This document shows, piece by piece, positions 13,324 to 15,862 of a stretch of 15,862 nt of DNA (position 1 is the stretch's first letter; every line of letters begins with the position of its first letter). Source of the stretch: Erythrobacter donghaensis. Lineage in GTDB: Bacteria > Pseudomonadota > Alphaproteobacteria > Sphingomonadales > Sphingomonadaceae. The notes beneath the pieces were generated by a model. That model was not told where the DNA came from. It saw only the letters and a program-made list of their open reading frames with translations, and made no database searches. The stretch is taken from positions 1 through 15,862 of the forward strand of contig NZ_LSJS01000175.1 in assembly GCF_001557325.1 (NCBI RefSeq), written 5' to 3'. A program made the position numbers and the translations under genes.

Positions 13324-15862
13324 CGGCCGAACCTGAACCTGAAGCCGAGCGACAAAGTGCTCTCGTCGTCGCGCAGGTAGCGGATGAATTCGGCCTCGGG
13401 CGCGCCGTTGCGGGCCGAGGTGAAGTCCTGCCGGAACTGTTCGCGGGTGATGTTGGTCCAGTCGCCGAACAGCGAGAAGTTCTCGTTGATGTCGTAGGAC
13501 AGCGACAGGTCCAGACGCCCTGCGGGCCGCGCGTTCTCGACATAGACATCGTCGCCCCGGAACTGCTGCGTCGCGCGGAAACGTGAGCGGTCGTTATAGG
13601 CGAGGCGGGCGGTGAGGCCGTAGCGCTCGTAGATCCCGACGATGTTGGCGTTCCACTTCGACACGCCGTTGAGCTGGTCGGTGATCGGCTGATAGGTCAG
13701 CCCGCCCGCGCCGTCGGGCTGCTGCGTCTCGGCGTCGATATAGGTCAAATTGACCTGCATCCCGAAGCCGCGCGCGAAATCGGGCAGGCTCTCGAAATCG
13801 GCGAAAATCTGCGCCTGCAATTCCGCCCCCGTGATCCGCCCCTTGCCGGTGTTGACCGGCCCGGTGATCTCGACGACGCCGAGGGTGGGATCGTCGATGC
13901 GGAAGGTGTTGGGCTGGATGAACCCGTCGACCGCGCGGTGGAAGCCGGTCAGCGAGACGAAGCCGGCGGGCGCGAAGTACCATTCGGCCGCAACGTCGAA
14001 GTTCCACGAGGTGAAGGGCTCGAGGAATGGGTTGCCCCCGAAGCCGCGATAGGGGTTGCTGTCGGTCCCCACCCCGCCCGGCGGCGGCGCGCCGAGCACC
14101 AGCGCGGGGTTCAAATCGGCGAAGGTCGGAAGGGTGCGGGTCTTGGAGACCGCCGCGCGCAGCTGAATCTCGGGGGTCACCCGCGCGCGGATGCTGGCGT
14201 TGGGGAGCCAGGATTCGTTGGTGTTGCCCTCGTCGATCGCCGGAATGCCGGTCGGAGCGGGGCCGGCGACGCGGGTCTTCACGCGCGTGTGGCGCAGGCC
14301 GAGGGTGCCCTCGATGTCGCCCGAACCGAGGTTGATCTGGCCGTAGCCCGCGAAGTTCTTCTCGGACGCGGTGTAGAGCAGATTGCGCGCCACCGGATCG
14401 CCGTTCGGGAAGCCCGCGATCTGGCGCAGCTCCGCGATGTTCTCGCGGATGCTGTCATAGGTCGGCGCGGCCCATACCGAGGTGCCGCCGACATCGACGC
14501 CGTTGAACACCTCGAACTCGACCGGCAGCGCAGTCGCATTGGTGAGCGTGGCGGGACGGGAGAAGCGGTTGGCATATTCGCGCCGCGCATCGCGGTCCGT
14601 GTAGCGCACCCCGGCCTGAATGCTGCGGATCAGCGTGCCGTCGACCAGATATTCCAGATCGCCGCGCAGCTGCCAGTCGTCACCCTGCGACCGCTGGTTC
14701 TCCTCGAACAGACCGTCGAAGAACTGCGCGCTGGGGTCCGAGAAATCGATATTGGTGATCTCGAAAGCCGGGGTCTCGGTATCGAAATTGATCACCGGCG
14801 CGGCGGTCCAGCGGCGGTCGACGCTTTCGGTCGATCCGGTGAAGGTGCTATCGGTGCGGGCGATGTCGAGCTTGACGTTGAGGCGGTCGAAGGTCGCCTT
14901 CACCCCGCCTGCGAACTGGTAGGTGTCGGTCTTGTTGTAGGTCGCGCCCTGGAACGAGAACAGCGATCCCGGCAGGCCGTTCACGGTCCCGCCGCTGACG
15001 ATGTTGGTGCCCTCGCGGAACTGGAGGCTGTCCACCTGCGCCCCGTTGAACAGCTCGGCGGCGAGCAGGCGGTCGTCGATCTCGTTGCGGAAGCCCTGCC
15101 ACAGGCCCTCGAGATAGAATTCGAGATCGGGGTTCGGCTTGTACTGGATCGCGGCGTTGACCGAGGGCCGCACGCGGTTGCCCGAGCGGTAGAACAGGCG
15201 CTGGATATCGGGGAAGCGCGCCGCCGTGCCCGCGCCCGCATCGGGGATCAACGCGTCGCCGCCGTCATCGCGGAAGGTCTGGAGAAAGTCGGTGTTCGAG
15301 ATTTCCGCGTCGAGATAGGTCATCTCGACCCGCGAGGCGTTGACGAGGATCCCGAACTCGCCCCCGTCGCCCACGTCCCAGCGCTTGGTGGCGAGCAGGT
15401 TGAAGTTGGGGGTGATCTCTTCGGCCTGCACGGTGTAGAGGCCCCACACCGAGCCTGCGATCTGCCCGTCCGCAAAGTCGAGCGGCTGGCGCGAGCGCAC
15501 ATTAACGAGGCCTGCAAGGCCGGGTTCGATCAGGTCGGCGGCGGAGGTCTTGTAGACCTCGAGCGCGGCGACATTGGCGGCCGGGAAGTCCTGCAGCGCG
15601 ACGATGCGCGTCTCGGCGGTGAAGATCTCGCGGCCGTTGTAGGTGGTGGTGAAGTTCGGAAGGCCGCGCACCAGCACGTTGGAGGCCTCGCCCCCCTGCC
15701 GGTAGACCTGCACCCCCGGGATGCGCGCGGCGATCTGGGCGGTGTTCAGATCGGGCAGCTTGGCGATGTCCTCGGCGACCACGGCATCGACGATCTCGTC
15801 GGAGTTGCGGCGGATGTTGCGGATCGATTCCAATGATTGGCGCAGGCCCGAGACGATGATTT
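13320..15862 (-). CDS. TonB-dependent outer-membrane receptor, Caulobacter/Xanthomonas type (5' end outside window)
   Basis: 846 residues are visible and the gene continues beyond the right edge. The first readable residues, IIVSGLRQSLESIRN, run into RRNSDEIVDAVVAEDIAKLPDLN, the usual start of the plug domain after the TonB box in TonB-Xanth-Caul (TIGR01782-like) receptors. VLVRGLPNFTTTYNGREIF, VAALEVYKTSAADLIEPGLAG and LVNVRSRQPLDF complete the plug. The rest, about 700 residues, is a barrel with repeated aromatic strands, ending LSLGFRFRFGR. A start at 15833 would be an internal TTG and would cut the plug, so the gene is called open. Such receptors import oligosaccharides across the outer membrane using TonB energy. 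The adjoining GH43 enzyme and galM suggest an arabinose- or xylose-containing oligosaccharide; this is inference from context. Confidence 0.92.
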   Translation of the reverse strand, partial: IIVSGLRQSLESIRNIRRNSDEIVDAVVAEDIAKLPDLNTAQIAARIPGVQVYRQGGEASNVLVRGLPNFTTTYNGREIFTAETRIVALQDFPAANVAALEVYKTSAADLIEPGLAGLVNVRSRQPLDFADGQIAGSVWGLYTVQAEEITPNFNLLATKRWDVGDGGEFGILVNASRVEMTYLDAEISNTDFLQTFRDDGGDALIPDAGAGTAARFPDIQRLFYRSGNRVRPSVNAAIQYKPNPDLEFYLEGLWQGFRNEIDDRLLAAELFNGAQVDSLQFREGTNIVSGGTVNGLPGSLFSFQGATYNKTDTYQFAGGVKATFDRLNVKLDIARTDSTFTGSTESVDRRWTAAPVINFDTETPAFEITNIDFSDPSAQFFDGLFEENQRSQGDDWQLRGDLEYLVDGTLIRSIQAGVRYTDRDARREYANRFSRPATLTNATALPVEFEVFNGVDVGGTSVWAAPTYDSIRENIAELRQIAGFPNGDPVARNLLYTASEKNFAGYGQINLGSGDIEGTLGLRHTRVKTRVAGPAPTGIPAIDEGNTNESWLPNASIRARVTPEIQLRAAVSKTRTLPTFADLNPALVLGAPPPGGVGTDSNPYRGFGGNPFLEPFTSWNFDVAAEWYFAPAGFVSLTGFHRAVDGFIQPNTFRIDDPTLGVVEITGPVNTGKGRITGAELQAQIFADFESLPDFARGFGMQVNLTYIDAETQQPDGAGGLTYQPITDQLNGVSKWNANIVGIYERYGLTARLAYNDRSRFRATQQFRGDDVYVENARPAGRLDLSLSYDINENFSLFGDWTNITREQFRQDFTSARNGAPEAEFIRYLRDDESTLSLGFRFRFGR

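Noticed and set aside
13938..15836. A 632-codon open frame on the plus strand opposite the receptor gene
   Set aside because: It mirrors the receptor codons in GC-rich DNA, is full of low-complexity G/A/R/V/D text, and matches no family. The minus-strand receptor is unmistakable.

Overview
The window is GC-rich, gene-dense DNA, most likely from an alphaproteobacterium of the Sphingomonadales (Erythrobacter/Sphingomonas type). This rests on the base composition, a large Caulobacter/Sphingomonas-style TonB-dependent receptor, and strings of 4-nt overlapping genes. The assignment comes from gene style and not from a marker gene. There are 15 genes, one clear rho-independent terminator, and no tRNA, rRNA, CRISPR array or insertion sequence that I can see.

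Region 1 (1-10707) is a divergent sugar-chemistry locus. From an AT-richer intergenic region at 2487-2727, a minus-strand operon runs left: histidine phosphatase, CmoB-like methyltransferase, a clan GH-A-like glycosidase, then the first 52 codons of an inositol-3-phosphate synthase cut by the window edge. A plus-strand operon runs right: a dTDP-L-rhamnose 4-epimerase-like SDR, a CDP-paratose 2-epimerase-like SDR, a GT4 glycosyltransferase, three consecutive CgeB-like glycosyltransferases of nearly equal length, a UDP-glucuronate decarboxylase-like SDR, and a stand-alone SdhD-like membrane protein. Six successive junctions in the plus operon are 4-nt ATGA/GTGA overlaps. Together the genes suggest synthesis of a defined, probably methylated oligosaccharide or glycoside from about four glycosyltransferases and dedicated nucleotide sugars, with possible inositol involvement. 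No flippase, polymerase or exporter lies in the window, and the product is unknown.

The most striking protein is the glycosidase at 173-1093. Its WNEP acid/base motif is at residue 10 and its second catalytic Glu at 113. The segment that normally precedes WNEP (barrel strands 1-3) appears at the C-terminus instead. All eight strand/helix units can be assigned in the order 4-5-6-7-8-1-2-3, which is what a circularly permuted TIM barrel would look like.

Region 2 (10708-11110) holds a 57-residue uncharacterised protein and a strong terminator that closes the rightward operon.

Region 3 (11111-15862) is a carbohydrate-uptake module: an aldose 1-epimerase (galM) on the minus strand, a divergent exported GH43 enzyme with a likely TTG start, and a TonB-dependent receptor on the minus strand running off the right edge. 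The GH43 and receptor genes converge and share a CTAG, so their stop codons overlap. The likely role is outer-membrane uptake and trimming of arabinose- or xylose-containing oligosaccharides.
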